Positions 34,262 through 42,826 of a stretch of DNA of 64,000 nt are shown one piece after another. The position numbers and the translations under genes were made by a program. The stretch spans positions 72,001-136,000 of the forward strand of contig NZ_JPOL01000002.1 in assembly GCF_000733945.1 (NCBI RefSeq). Direction: 5' to 3'. The first letter of the stretch is position 1; each line of letters begins with the position of its first letter. The DNA is from Flavimarina sp. Hel_I_48. GTDB lineage: Bacteria > Bacteroidota > Bacteroidia > Flavobacteriales > Flavobacteriaceae. The notes below the pieces were generated by a model that made no database searches, had not been told where the DNA came from, and saw nothing but the letters and a program-made list of their open reading frames with translations.

Positions 34262-35295
34262 ATCCCCTACTCCAACGTCAACTAAAAAAATACCTGGATC
34301 CTTCCTTATTAAAAGCAGAAGGAATTGATGCATTTTTGAGTGCTGTAGAAGATTCTTATGATACGTATGATGATCAATTTAAAATGCTTCAGCGGGCGAT
34401 GCGTATAAGCTCTGATGAACTCTTTGATGCTAATCATCAATTAAGAAAGGAGGCTGAAGGTCAGAAAAAAATATTGGATAACTTAAGTGCCGCCATCAAT
34501 GCGTTAAATATTGAAGAGTTTAATACCGAAGAAGGTCCCGTTGAGATTGCAAACCTTGCCGTTTATATCAAAGAACAAAGTGAAAAGCTACAACAGTCTG
34601 CCTTAGAGCAAAAGGCCCTATTGCAAAGACTAGAGAAAAAAAATCAGGCCTTAACAGATTATGCGCATATGGTTTCCCATGACCTCAAATCGCCCCTGAG
34701 GAGCATAAGCGCGCTTACATCGTGGATTCAGGAAGATAATTATGCGAAACTGGATGATGCGGGAAAGAGCAATTTTGATTCTATCCTAAAAAATGTTGAA
34801 AAAATGGATGCCCTAATCAGTGGCATCCTTAATTATTCTACCATAGATCAGGCGGTTCTCAATCAATATCAGGTCAATATAAAGACACTGGTAGAAGAGA
34901 TTGTAGATCTTCTCTATATTCCAGATCATATCAGGATTAAAATAGATGAACATTTACCTATTATTTCTGGTGATCAGTTCAGACTACAACAATTGTTTCA
35001 AAATTTGATTCACAATGCAATAAAGAGTATTGATAAAGAAAGTGGTCTTGTTGAAATTAATGTAGATAATGCTGGTGATTTTTGGTGTTTTGAAATCAAA
35101 GACAATGGCCGCGGAATCCCTAAGAGACACCATGATAAAATTTTCCGCATATTTGAAAAAATTGATAATGATAAATCTTCAACCGGTATAGGACTTTCCA
35201 TAGTTAAAAAAGTTGTGGACCATTATGGAGGGAACCTTCAAATAGAAAGTGAAGAGGAAAAAGGAACGAGTATTTACTTTACGCTACCAAAATGA
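34258..35295 (+). CDS. Soluble histidine kinase paired with the FIST protein
   Basis: This 345-residue kinase has no membrane or PAS domain. The N-terminal 115 residues are helical and include the pattern QFKMLQRAMRISSDELFDAN, usual in FIST-linked kinases. The H-box has His141 in MVSHDLKSPLRSISALTSW. The catalytic domain reads QNLIHNAIKSI, DNGRGIPKRHHDKIF and STGIGLSIVKKVVDHYGG. The kinase core is clearly a paralogue of that of the H-NOX-linked kinase, so both could phosphorylate the same partners. It overlaps both neighbours by 4 nt. Confidence 0.93.
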   Translation: MNPLLQRQLKKYLDPSLLKAEGIDAFLSAVEDSYDTYDDQFKMLQRAMRISSDELFDANHQLRKEAEGQKKILDNLSAAINALNIEEFNTEEGPVEIANLAVYIKEQSEKLQQSALEQKALLQRLEKKNQALTDYAHMVSHDLKSPLRSISALTSWIQEDNYAKLDDAGKSNFDSILKNVEKMDALISGILNYSTIDQAVLNQYQVNIKTLVEEIVDLLYIPDHIRIKIDEHLPIISGDQFRLQQLFQNLIHNAIKSIDKESGLVEINVDNAGDFWCFEIKDNGRGIPKRHHDKIFRIFEKIDNDKSSTGIGLSIVKKVVDHYGGNLQIESEEEKGTSIYFTLPK

Positions 35296-35612
35296 AAGAA
35301 AAGCCAAATTTATCCTACATAAACCAATTGTCTGGAGGGGACAAAATTTTTGAAGGTAAACTTTTAAGCGTAATAAAGAGGGAGCTCCCGGAAGAAGCCG
35401 CAACGTATAGAACAAGCATTAAAAACAAAGATTTTACGGAAGCTGCCGTAAATGTTCATAAACTTAAGCACAAAATTAGTATTTTAGGCCTCGAAGAAAG
35501 CTATCTTTTCGCAGAAAACTATGAAGAGGAACTGCGGGAAGATAAGAATGTAAGCCAGTCAGAATTTGAAGAAATACTTCACGCAATGTCTGCTTTCATT
35601 GAAGAGTTCTAA
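35292..35612 (+). CDS. HPt phosphotransfer protein
   Basis: This 106-residue all-helical protein has the HPt motif as NVHKLKHKISILGLEES, with the phospho-acceptor most likely His56. In the Bacteroidota version the usual HxLKG reads HKLKH. HPt proteins relay phosphate between receiver domains. The operon has two kinases without receiver domains and two response regulators, so this protein probably shuttles phosphate between the CheY-like regulator and the LytTR regulator. The ATG overlaps the kinase stop by 4 nt. Confidence 0.88.
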   Translation: MKEKPNLSYINQLSGGDKIFEGKLLSVIKRELPEEAATYRTSIKNKDFTEAAVNVHKLKHKISILGLEESYLFAENYEEELREDKNVSQSEFEEILHAMSAFIEEF

Positions 35613-35623
35613 AAAAAATAAGC

Positions 35624-36331
35624 ATGAAATGTTTAATAATTGATGATGAGGATACTGCACGGCTAATCATCACTCAGCTCATCGATAAAAATCCTAATTT
35701 AGAACTGGAAAGAGAGTTTTCTGATGCTATCTCTGCGATTAAATTTCTGAATAAAAACAAAACGGATCTTATTTTTCTGGATATCCATATGCCTGATTTT
35801 ACGGGTTTTGATCTGATTCAAACCCTTAAAAATCCGCCTCATATTGTCCTTACCACTTCAGATAAAAGTTTTGCTATTGAGGCTTTTGAATATGACTGCA
35901 TTGTAGACTACCTGGTAAAACCAATAACACAGGAAAGGTTTGATAAAGCGGTAAACAAGGCGTTGAGTTCAAAAATAATACAACCCACCACTAATCTTAA
36001 TCCCAGCGCTGTAAATCCAAAGAATGAACTGTATGTAAATATTGACAGAAGGCTCATAAAAATCGATATGAATCGCATCTATCTTATTGAGGCAAAAGGG
36101 GATTATATTCTTGTAAAAACTTTTGATCAGAACTACACCGTTCATTCAACCCTTAAAAAAATTGAAGAAAAACTCCCTACAGAACTTTTTTTAAAGGTAC
36201 ATAGGTCTTTTATAATCAATGCCAAGCATATTATTGATATAGAAGATAACAGTGTTTTGATAGAAAAAGATGTTGTCCCCGTTAGTAGAAGCAATCGGCC
36301 AGAACTTATGAAGCGGTTAAACCTTCTTTGA
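35624..36331 (+). CDS. LytTR-family response regulator
   Basis: This 235-residue regulator has a receiver domain (1-118; pocket IIDDED, phospho-acceptor Asp53 in FLDIHMPDFTGF, Lys in YLVKPI) and a LytTR DNA-binding domain (about 135-235; IDMNRIYLIEAKGDYILVKT, KVHRSFIINAKHI, VPVSRSNRPELMKRL). LytTR proteins bind short imperfect direct repeats upstream of target promoters. It closes the operon, 11 nt after the HPt gene, and is its only evident transcriptional output. Confidence 0.95.
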   Translation: MKCLIIDDEDTARLIITQLIDKNPNLELEREFSDAISAIKFLNKNKTDLIFLDIHMPDFTGFDLIQTLKNPPHIVLTTSDKSFAIEAFEYDCIVDYLVKPITQERFDKAVNKALSSKIIQPTTNLNPSAVNPKNELYVNIDRRLIKIDMNRIYLIEAKGDYILVKTFDQNYTVHSTLKKIEEKLPTELFLKVHRSFIINAKHIIDIEDNSVLIEKDVVPVSRSNRPELMKRLNLL

Positions 36332-36424
36332 CCGAACCTTTACATCCCTATAACAGTAATTTTCAACTTGATTTTTGATATTTATAACAAATATTCCACC
36401 CTTCTTTTTAATTAATGCGCTGAA

Positions 36425-36447
36425 CAATAGTAAAATTTACACTATTG
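36425..36447. promoter_or_regulatory. Inverted repeat downstream of the LytTR gene
   Basis: CAATAGT and ACTATTG are perfect arms separated by nine bases. It could be a binding site or a weak hairpin. Confidence 0.35.
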
Positions 36448-36726
36448 GGATTGATAACGCTCAAATTTTTGATCTCTTCTTAAGTAAATAAAACCTTTTA
36501 TTTCAAATTGAAATGCAAATCCTTAAAAAAATTTTACAAAAAAGTAAATTCACTACCGAATAGATTTACAGCGTTAGATCTCCAAGTATAAAAGGGGTTT
36601 TTTTGACAGCCCATTATTTCTTTAACATCCAATTACCGTATTGCAACGGTTTAAAAGCATTTTAAAGGTAGATTTATCTTTAATTTTAACGCTAAAACGT
36701 ACTAATTAGCAATTTATAATTAAAAA

Positions 36727-36743
36727 TGTAAGAATTTCTTACA
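36727..36743. promoter_or_regulatory. Perfect palindrome upstream of the sensor kinase (operator-like)
   Basis: TGTAAGAATTTCTTACA is a perfect 8-1-8 inverted repeat 124 nt before the kinase ATG. A shortened relative, TGTAAGATTTCTTA, lies upstream of the TPR/beta-barrel gene at 41134-41147. Confidence 0.5.
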
Positions 36744-36790
36744 TAAGATTAACAAAATTAATATTAAATTTAGTTTTAAGATTAATTTAA

Positions 36791-36810
36791 TTACAGGTCA
36801 AAACCTGTAA
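36791..36810. promoter_or_regulatory. Perfect inverted repeat close to the sensor kinase start
   Basis: TTACAGGT and ACCTGTAA form a perfect 8-4-8 inverted repeat (loop CAAA), 57 nt before the ATG at 36868. There is no T-run, so an operator or leader hairpin is more likely than a terminator. Confidence 0.5.
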
Positions 36811-36867
36811 ATTGTTCTTATACATCACGATTATAGCGTCCCTACTTAGATTTTACCCAGTTACTAA

Positions 36868-38640
36868 ATGAGTACTAAAATTCTCAAATATTATCTACCA
36901 CTATTATCTCTCAGCCTAATTCTCGCTGTATGGATTTTCTTCAATGAGCGTAATAACAATGCAAAACTTGAGCTAAAAGATCTATCCTCCAAAAAAAAAC
37001 TCATCGTTGAGGCCTTAAATCCAGTAATAGCCAACATATATTATTGGAGTCATTACGATTTTATAAAAGAGGATTTCGAAGTAAATTATAACGGTACGTT
37101 CAAAGAGGAAATGGGCAATTTTATAGTTGGTATGAATCAATACGTTCAGTTCAGGTTATTGAATACATCGGGTAAAGAAGTGCTAAGATTAGTAAGAAAA
37201 GACGATGGTACCATTGCTTATGATCGAACACTTCAGGATAAAAGACAGCGTGATTATTTCAAAAAAACAATCAAACTGGATAGTTCTCAGATTTATTTTT
37301 CTCCGTTAAATCTCAATATTGAATTCGGAAAAATAGAAGTTCCCTATAAACCGATGATTAGAGGTAGCGCTCCTGTATATTCAAATAAAAGAGAGAAATT
37401 AGGAATAGTGGTGATTAATTTTCAGGCTTCAAAGTTGCTCGAAAGTCTAAACTACGATTTAAGCTCCAATTTTTATATTCTTGATAAATATGGTAATTAT
37501 CTGGCTAATACAAGCGATGCAACTAAAGAGTTCCAACATATCCTCAACCGTAAAAACAAGAATAACTTTCGATATGAACATCCTGTGGCATGGAGTGCTA
37601 TAGAAACCAGTCAGGATTCTATAATAACAGATTTTAAGGGTACCTGGGTTATTGACAGATTGGATTATAAGAAATCAATTTCCAAAACCAGTTTGATCAA
37701 TGGTACGTATGCAAAAGTAATTACAGATAATGAATGGTATCTGGTCTCAAGAATATCAAATGCTTACATCTTTAATTCCGCAAAAGATTATTACATCGCG
37801 CTTATGGCAATCAATTTATTGATTGTTCTTATTATTATCTATGTTGCAAAAAGAGAGTTAAAAACTGAAGCCCTTAAAAACCAATACTTACTTGATTTAA
37901 AGGAAAATAAAATTCTCCTAGAGAAGCAAAACAAAACCCTTAAATTCACTAAAAAAAAATTACAGGTAAGAAATAGACAATTAAAAGAATACAACAACAT
38001 TGTTGCCCATAATTTAAGGGCGCCCACAACTTCCATGTCTGCGCTTGTTTCTATGTTGAGTGGATCTAAGGACTTAGAGGAAATGGATACGTATATACCT
38101 AAACTTAACAAGATTACAGAAAGCATAAATTCTCTTGTAGAAGATTTGTTGATTTACGTCAGGATTCTAAATAATAATGAGGTCAACACAGAAAAATTTG
38201 ATATTGAAACGATTATAGAGGACTCAGAAACATTATTTCTGGAGATCATTGATGAGGAAGTCACGGTATGTCTTGATACAAAAGCATGGCATAAACTTAA
38301 GTTTTCAAAAGTTTACTTTCAGAGTGTTATTCAAAACCTCATTTCTAATTCGATAAAATATCGCGATCCCAATAAAGAATGTTTTATACATATTAGAACT
38401 GAATATAGGGAAGATAAAAAAGTCCTTATCGTAGAAGATAATGGTATTGGTATAGATATGGAAAAATACCAAAATGATATTTTTAAACTTTATAAGCGGT
38501 TTCATAGAAATATCTCTGGGAAGGGACTGGGACTGTTCCTGGTTAAGACCCAGCTGGAATCTTTAAACGCAGAAATACGCGTAGACAGTCAATTGGGAAA
38601 AGGTACTTCTTTTGAAATTGTATTCAATAAAAAACACTAA
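36868..38640 (+). CDS. Membrane sensor histidine kinase
   Basis: This 590-residue kinase has a first membrane helix (about 9-25), an extracytoplasmic sensor domain (about 30-305) with a dCache-like layout (RLLNTSGKEVLRLVRKDDG near 95, YILDKYGNYLANTS near 200), a second helix (about 306-327), a coiled coil (335-375), a HisKA domain with His381 (VAHNLRAPTTSM) and an HATPase domain (QNLISNSIKYRD, DNGIGIDMEKY, GKGLGLFLVKTQLE). The H-box form AHNLRAP is common in Bacteroidota. A CheY-like gene starts 4 nt downstream. The context suggests it controls the neighbouring polysaccharide genes, perhaps through the receiver-GT2 fusion. Confidence 0.92.
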   Translation: MSTKILKYYLPLLSLSLILAVWIFFNERNNNAKLELKDLSSKKKLIVEALNPVIANIYYWSHYDFIKEDFEVNYNGTFKEEMGNFIVGMNQYVQFRLLNTSGKEVLRLVRKDDGTIAYDRTLQDKRQRDYFKKTIKLDSSQIYFSPLNLNIEFGKIEVPYKPMIRGSAPVYSNKREKLGIVVINFQASKLLESLNYDLSSNFYILDKYGNYLANTSDATKEFQHILNRKNKNNFRYEHPVAWSAIETSQDSIITDFKGTWVIDRLDYKKSISKTSLINGTYAKVITDNEWYLVSRISNAYIFNSAKDYYIALMAINLLIVLIIIYVAKRELKTEALKNQYLLDLKENKILLEKQNKTLKFTKKKLQVRNRQLKEYNNIVAHNLRAPTTSMSALVSMLSGSKDLEEMDTYIPKLNKITESINSLVEDLLIYVRILNNNEVNTEKFDIETIIEDSETLFLEIIDEEVTVCLDTKAWHKLKFSKVYFQSVIQNLISNSIKYRDPNKECFIHIRTEYREDKKVLIVEDNGIGIDMEKYQNDIFKLYKRFHRNISGKGLGLFLVKTQLESLNAEIRVDSQLGKGTSFEIVFNKKH

Positions 38641-38644
38641 AACG

Positions 38645-39061
38645 ATGACTTTTTTTTTAATCGATGACGACAAGATTTTTCAGTTTATTACTGACAAAAT
38701 TCTTAGGAAAATTAATCCGGAAATAGTGATTGAAAAATACCTGGATGGAGAAGAAGGTCTAAATAGCATTAAAAAGAGAATAGAAGATGGTGTTTCCCTT
38801 CCTGATGTTGTTCTACTTGATATAAATATGCCTTTTATGAACGGTTGGCAATTTTTAAAAGAGTATAAAAAACTACATCTTAATATAGGTAAAGATGTAC
38901 ATATCTATCTTTTAACCTCTTCAAATAACCCTGAAGATCTGGAAAAAGCCAAAAAAATAAGTGAACTTTCCGGTTATATGATCAAACCTGTTACAGAAAA
39001 AGAATTGGAAGTTTTAATAAGGGAATTTCCTATCAATCAATGGTATCAACCTCGATTGTAA
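38645..39061 (+). CDS. CheY-like response regulator paired with the membrane kinase
   Basis: This 138-residue receiver is taken from the ATG at 38645 (MTFFLIDDDKIFQF); an earlier in-frame start lies inside the kinase gene. Phospho-acceptor is Asp59 in VVLLDINMPFMNGW, switch Thr/Ser in LLTSSNN, Lys in YMIKPV. There is no output domain. It follows its kinase by 4 nt, so they form a cognate pair. It ends 4 nt before the stop of the convergent TPR gene. Confidence 0.92.
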   Translation: MTFFLIDDDKIFQFITDKILRKINPEIVIEKYLDGEEGLNSIKKRIEDGVSLPDVVLLDINMPFMNGWQFLKEYKKLHLNIGKDVHIYLLTSSNNPEDLEKAKKISELSGYMIKPVTEKELEVLIREFPINQWYQPRL

Positions 39062-39065
39062 ATGC

Positions 39066-41120
39066 CTAAAATTTGAAAACTGGCTTATTTAAGATGTCCC
39101 ATTTTACATTGATTCCAAATTCAGTATAGGTGAAACCTGCCGCGGTTACTGATGCTATATTACTATGGTTACCGTATACACCAGCTACAAATCTATCACT
39201 TATTTGATAGCCAGTCCTACCCTGCAACCTATATGTGGATTGCTTTTCATTATTTTCAATAAATTGATAACCAGCTGCAGCCGTTAACTCATAAGAAAAT
39301 GGAGAGTTCGCATTGTTGCTCGCAAAGCTCAGAAATAACTCTGTTGCATGAAATTTTTTCGGACTGAAGTAAAAGGTGGGAAACTGCTTTTTAAAGCCTA
39401 TATATTGATAATTGATACCTCCTTTTAATATGAGTTTCTTCAGAAAAGTGAAATACAATGAAGTAAAAAGTAGATTTCTTGCGTTCTCATCACTCTGATT
39501 TGTATGTACAAATTGCAGGTACCATCCCAGCCCATACGTAGTTGAATAATTATTGTTCAGGAATATATGGTTTCCTGCAATTTGCCTATTTAAAAGTTCG
39601 GCATTAAAGTCTTGTAAGTCCCTTCTATAACCCAATTCAAGATCATTTCTTACAAAAGGTTTTAGGTTTGTGGCGATCTCCCCCACAACGTTTGTATAAT
39701 CAGTTTGTACTGAGTTTGCTTTTACAAACCCACCATTTACCTTCACTTTAAAATCTGGAGCTATTAAATAATTAACCGCAAGGTTGATCTGATTGGAAGT
39801 CGCTTCCAGATCACTGTTCGTATTCATGGTTTCCCTGTACGTATACCCTGCGAGCACTTCTAATTTTGTACTTAGTGGAAGTTTCAAACCTGTTCTAAAG
39901 GCGATTGCTTCATTGTTTCCATTATCAAAAGAGTAACTCACGTTTTCTTCAAGGACCGGCCTGAACCCTTTTTCCAGTTTAATCAGAAATTGTTCTGCGT
40001 CTTGTTGGTTTTCAAAAAAACGCAAAGTCTTAAGCGCAGCGGCTTTTGCCTTTTTTGCTTCAGAATTTGCAAAATAAGCATTTGCGATACCCAGATTACC
40101 ATCAAATGAAGTGGAATCTTTAGCTAGTATACTTTCATAACTTTTAATACTATTTTTAAAGGCACCCGTGTACATTCCCAAAGTTGCTTCTAACGCGAGA
40201 ATTTTTACGGTTTCACCGTAGGTTTTTTTTAGTTGCACAATATAATTGCTGGCCGACTGATATTTTGCATTCCATATCAAAGCCTGGGCGTAGCGTTCTT
40301 TAGCTTCAAGTACACGTAGGGAATCTGTTGATTTTTCGGCAATATTCAACGCTTGTACTGCAAAATGCAATGCTTCTTTTTCATCCTCCCCTATATGCGC
40401 TGCAAGGGAAATACCGTTGAAGGCAAGTATGCTATCATTTAAATTCAAGGCCAATTCTTCATAAACAGATTTGGCTTTCTTATCATCTTTAATGATCAGA
40501 TACAAGTTGGCCTTATTTAAAAGACTTTCCTTGTCGCTGGGAAAATCGTTGAGATTAGCATCAAAAAATTCTAAAGCCTTTGTATAATTACGTTGTTGCA
40601 GGTTCATACTCGCATACCCCAGGCGTATATATTTCCTGGAGGTCATAGCATTGGGGTTTTCCGGTGAAACCTGTAATGATTTGTTTACGGCATCCAGAGC
40701 ACCTTCATATTCTTTAAGGTTACTAAGTGTATTGGCGTAACCCAAAAGTGCTCCAAAGTTGTCAGGATATTGCGTCACCAGCTCTTTATAATATTCCTTT
40801 GCCTGACCATATTCTTTATTCCATAACAATGATTCTGCGTAGTTCAATTGTACTTCAAGGTCATTTTTATACTCCTCCTGCAACTCAGAAAAAAGCTTTT
40901 TTGCCTTTATGGGATCATCATGTAAACCCACCGCCCGTGCATAACACAAGCGCGCGGTTTTGTTAGAAGGAAATTCCTTTAAAATTTCAAAGAAAAATTT
41001 TTCCGCATCCGCAAATTCCCCGTTTTCTAGATTTTTAAAGCCCGCTTGCATATCCTGTGCATTTAAGTGAAAACTCATTAAAAAAAGGACAAGCGTATAA
41101 ATAAGTACTTTAAAATTCAT
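39066..41120 (-). CDS. TPR-repeat protein with C-terminal outer-membrane beta-barrel (YaiO-like)
   Basis: This 684-residue protein has a signal peptide (about 1-21, ending LNAQ). Some ten TPR units follow (about 23-390; for example NFGALLGYANTLSNLKEYEG and ALEFFDANLNDFPSDKESLL). The last ~290 residues consist of alternating amphipathic strands with aromatic ends (LEVLAGYTYRET, FVAGVYGNHSN, YTEFGINVKWDI) and end in Phe, as in outer-membrane barrels. The arrangement is like the exopolysaccharide exporters PgaA, BcsC and PelB, although the barrel looks more like the YaiO type. It probably passes polysaccharide through the outer membrane. Confidence 0.85.
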   Translation of the reverse strand: MNFKVLIYTLVLFLMSFHLNAQDMQAGFKNLENGEFADAEKFFFEILKEFPSNKTARLCYARAVGLHDDPIKAKKLFSELQEEYKNDLEVQLNYAESLLWNKEYGQAKEYYKELVTQYPDNFGALLGYANTLSNLKEYEGALDAVNKSLQVSPENPNAMTSRKYIRLGYASMNLQQRNYTKALEFFDANLNDFPSDKESLLNKANLYLIIKDDKKAKSVYEELALNLNDSILAFNGISLAAHIGEDEKEALHFAVQALNIAEKSTDSLRVLEAKERYAQALIWNAKYQSASNYIVQLKKTYGETVKILALEATLGMYTGAFKNSIKSYESILAKDSTSFDGNLGIANAYFANSEAKKAKAAALKTLRFFENQQDAEQFLIKLEKGFRPVLEENVSYSFDNGNNEAIAFRTGLKLPLSTKLEVLAGYTYRETMNTNSDLEATSNQINLAVNYLIAPDFKVKVNGGFVKANSVQTDYTNVVGEIATNLKPFVRNDLELGYRRDLQDFNAELLNRQIAGNHIFLNNNYSTTYGLGWYLQFVHTNQSDENARNLLFTSLYFTFLKKLILKGGINYQYIGFKKQFPTFYFSPKKFHATELFLSFASNNANSPFSYELTAAAGYQFIENNEKQSTYRLQGRTGYQISDRFVAGVYGNHSNIASVTAAGFTYTEFGINVKWDILNKPVFKF

Positions 41121-41133
41121 GGTTGAGTATTAT

Positions 41134-41147
41134 TGTAAGATTTCTTA
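41134..41147. promoter_or_regulatory. Inverted repeat upstream of the TPR/beta-barrel gene
   Basis: TGTAAGATTTCTTA contains the 5-2-5 inverted repeat TAAGA-TT-TCTTA, 14-27 nt before the start. It resembles the longer palindrome at 36727. Confidence 0.35.
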
Positions 41148-41370
41148 TTAATGCCAGAAGTCATAGGTTTGATCTTCAAATAAATACAATTTATCATTTA
41201 AGGCACACTGAATAAATTATAAGGCTATATAACTATCGCTAATATATTTTAGGAATTTAATACTATATGTTCTAAAAATAAAGCAAAATATCTATTTATT
41301 GCGTGTAAAAACAGCATTTAACGGTTAAAATACGCTATTTTAGACTATTTATAAATTTTATTCATAAATT

Positions 41371-41404
41371 TTGCATAAATTTTTAAAATATTTTTTTATC
41401 TTTT
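41371..41404 (+). promoter_or_regulatory. Candidate promoter of the flippase gene
   Basis: TTG at 41371-41373 and TATCTTTT at 41397-41404 are 23 nt apart, within the broad Bacteroidota range for TTG and TAnnTTTG. The -7 box has T at the last position, followed by G. Confidence 0.4.
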
Positions 41405-41488
41405 GCCGTCGTAAATTTTAAAGCTGTTTCCCGGTTTAGTGAAATACGGAAAAATAGACCTCAACTCATAGTATTTATAATCAAATAC

Positions 41489-42739
41489 ATGATGAATATC
41501 AGACTATATAAACTGAAATTTGGCCTAAAGCCTTCTCAGCTATTTATGGTAAGTGCCATGGTTGTGAATATTGGCAATTATCTATACAATCTTGCCCTGG
41601 GCCGTCTCCTGGGTCCAGAAGCTTTTGCAGACGCGGCAATCTTGATAACATTCCTTCTTATACTCTCCTTTATGGCTATGACACTGCAGCTTAGTGTCGC
41701 TAAATTTACCGGTAGTTTTGATAGTGCCAAAAAAGATGCTTTTTTAAAATATTCCCGAAAATGGAGCCTTATAATAGGCTGCGCAGTAGGCTTGCTCATT
41801 TTTATGCTGGCAACTCCTTTGCGGCAATGGTTTCAAACGGACTCTGTCCTCATGTTTAAAATATTTGCAGTGGGCGTTCCACTCTATTTTTTAATGAGCG
41901 TCAATAGGGGTTATTTTCAAGGGGAACAGGAATTCGTTAAACTTTCTATTACCTATCAGGGAGAAATGTTGAGCCGTTTGTTTTTGACCCTTGCCTTTAT
42001 ATTGATACTTCCCTTTGGAAGTTCTGAACTTGTAGCTATAGGCATTGTAGTTTCCCTCTTTCCAGGAATGCTTCCGTATAAAAAGATAGTAGGAAAAGCG
42101 TTACCTCCCATTGAAAGCGAAGACATTTCCCATTTAAAGAAGTTTGTAATCGTTACCGCGCTTTACGAGCTCACGCAAATTATCATCAACAATGGGGATA
42201 TACTTCTGGTCAAACACTTTTTTGATCCTCATGCTGCGGGTCTCTATTCCTCAATGGCATTGATAGGCAGGGCAGTGTATTTTGTCGCATGGATGTTTGT
42301 CATGCTGCTTTTGCCAGAGGTGGTTAAACTCCACAAAGAAGGAAAGGACACACAAAAACTCTTTTTTAAATATCTGGGCATGATCACTGCGCTGACCACA
42401 GGAGTGGTTATCATCACCTTTTTGCTACCAGAACTTATCATCAATGTCCTTTTTGGAAATGAATATGTTGAAATAGCCCATTTATTATGGAAATACGCTT
42501 TGGCCAGTTCGCTATTTGCCCTGGCAAATGTGTTTGTCTATTATTATTTGTCATTAGATAAATATTTGCCCGTACTGCTCAGTGGCGTTTTTGGACTTGC
42601 ACAGCTTGGGTCCATTTTTATTTGGCATGATAGCCTGGCGACCGTTGTGGAACTGCAGATAATCATCATGTTAGGATTACTTGTGTTTCAAGGCCTTTAT
42701 TTCCTTCAACAGAAGAAACAATCAGCTCAACCCATCTAA
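41489..42739 (+). CDS. Polysaccharide flippase (Wzx/MATE-like)
   Basis: This 416-residue protein has about 12 hydrophobic segments across its length, starting near 16-36 (LFMVSAMVVNIGNYLYNLAL) with the charged motif GRLLGPEAFADAAIL, usual in oligosaccharide flippases (MviN/MATE/Wzx superfamily). A second conserved block is GDILLVKHFFDPHAAGLYSSMAL. Such proteins move lipid-linked sugars, or in Pel-type systems nascent polymer, across the inner membrane. An alternative ATG 3 nt downstream is equally possible. The GT4 gene follows after 87 nt. Confidence 0.88.
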   Translation: MMNIRLYKLKFGLKPSQLFMVSAMVVNIGNYLYNLALGRLLGPEAFADAAILITFLLILSFMAMTLQLSVAKFTGSFDSAKKDAFLKYSRKWSLIIGCAVGLLIFMLATPLRQWFQTDSVLMFKIFAVGVPLYFLMSVNRGYFQGEQEFVKLSITYQGEMLSRLFLTLAFILILPFGSSELVAIGIVVSLFPGMLPYKKIVGKALPPIESEDISHLKKFVIVTALYELTQIIINNGDILLVKHFFDPHAAGLYSSMALIGRAVYFVAWMFVMLLLPEVVKLHKEGKDTQKLFFKYLGMITALTTGVVIITFLLPELIINVLFGNEYVEIAHLLWKYALASSLFALANVFVYYYLSLDKYLPVLLSGVFGLAQLGSIFIWHDSLATVVELQIIIMLGLLVFQGLYFLQQKKQSAQPI

Positions 42740-42826
42740 AGTTCGACCCGTCGAAAAACCAAAACGTACGCATTAATCTTATTGATATTTACAGCATCAT
42801 TAAAACCTAAATCAAAAATTGACATT

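Larger units (their letters stand above)
36332..36867. other. Intergenic region before the sensor kinase
   Basis: This 536-nt, very AT-rich gap contains three inverted repeats (36425-36447, 36727-36743, 36791-36810) and no coding frame. No strong terminator is visible after the LytTR gene. Confidence 0.55.
41121..41488. other. Divergent intergenic region of the polysaccharide locus
   Basis: This 368-nt, very AT-rich region separates the divergent TPR/beta-barrel and flippase genes. It contains three copies of ATAAATTTT starting at 41351, 41364 and 41375, overlapping a candidate promoter for the flippase gene. Confidence 0.55.
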
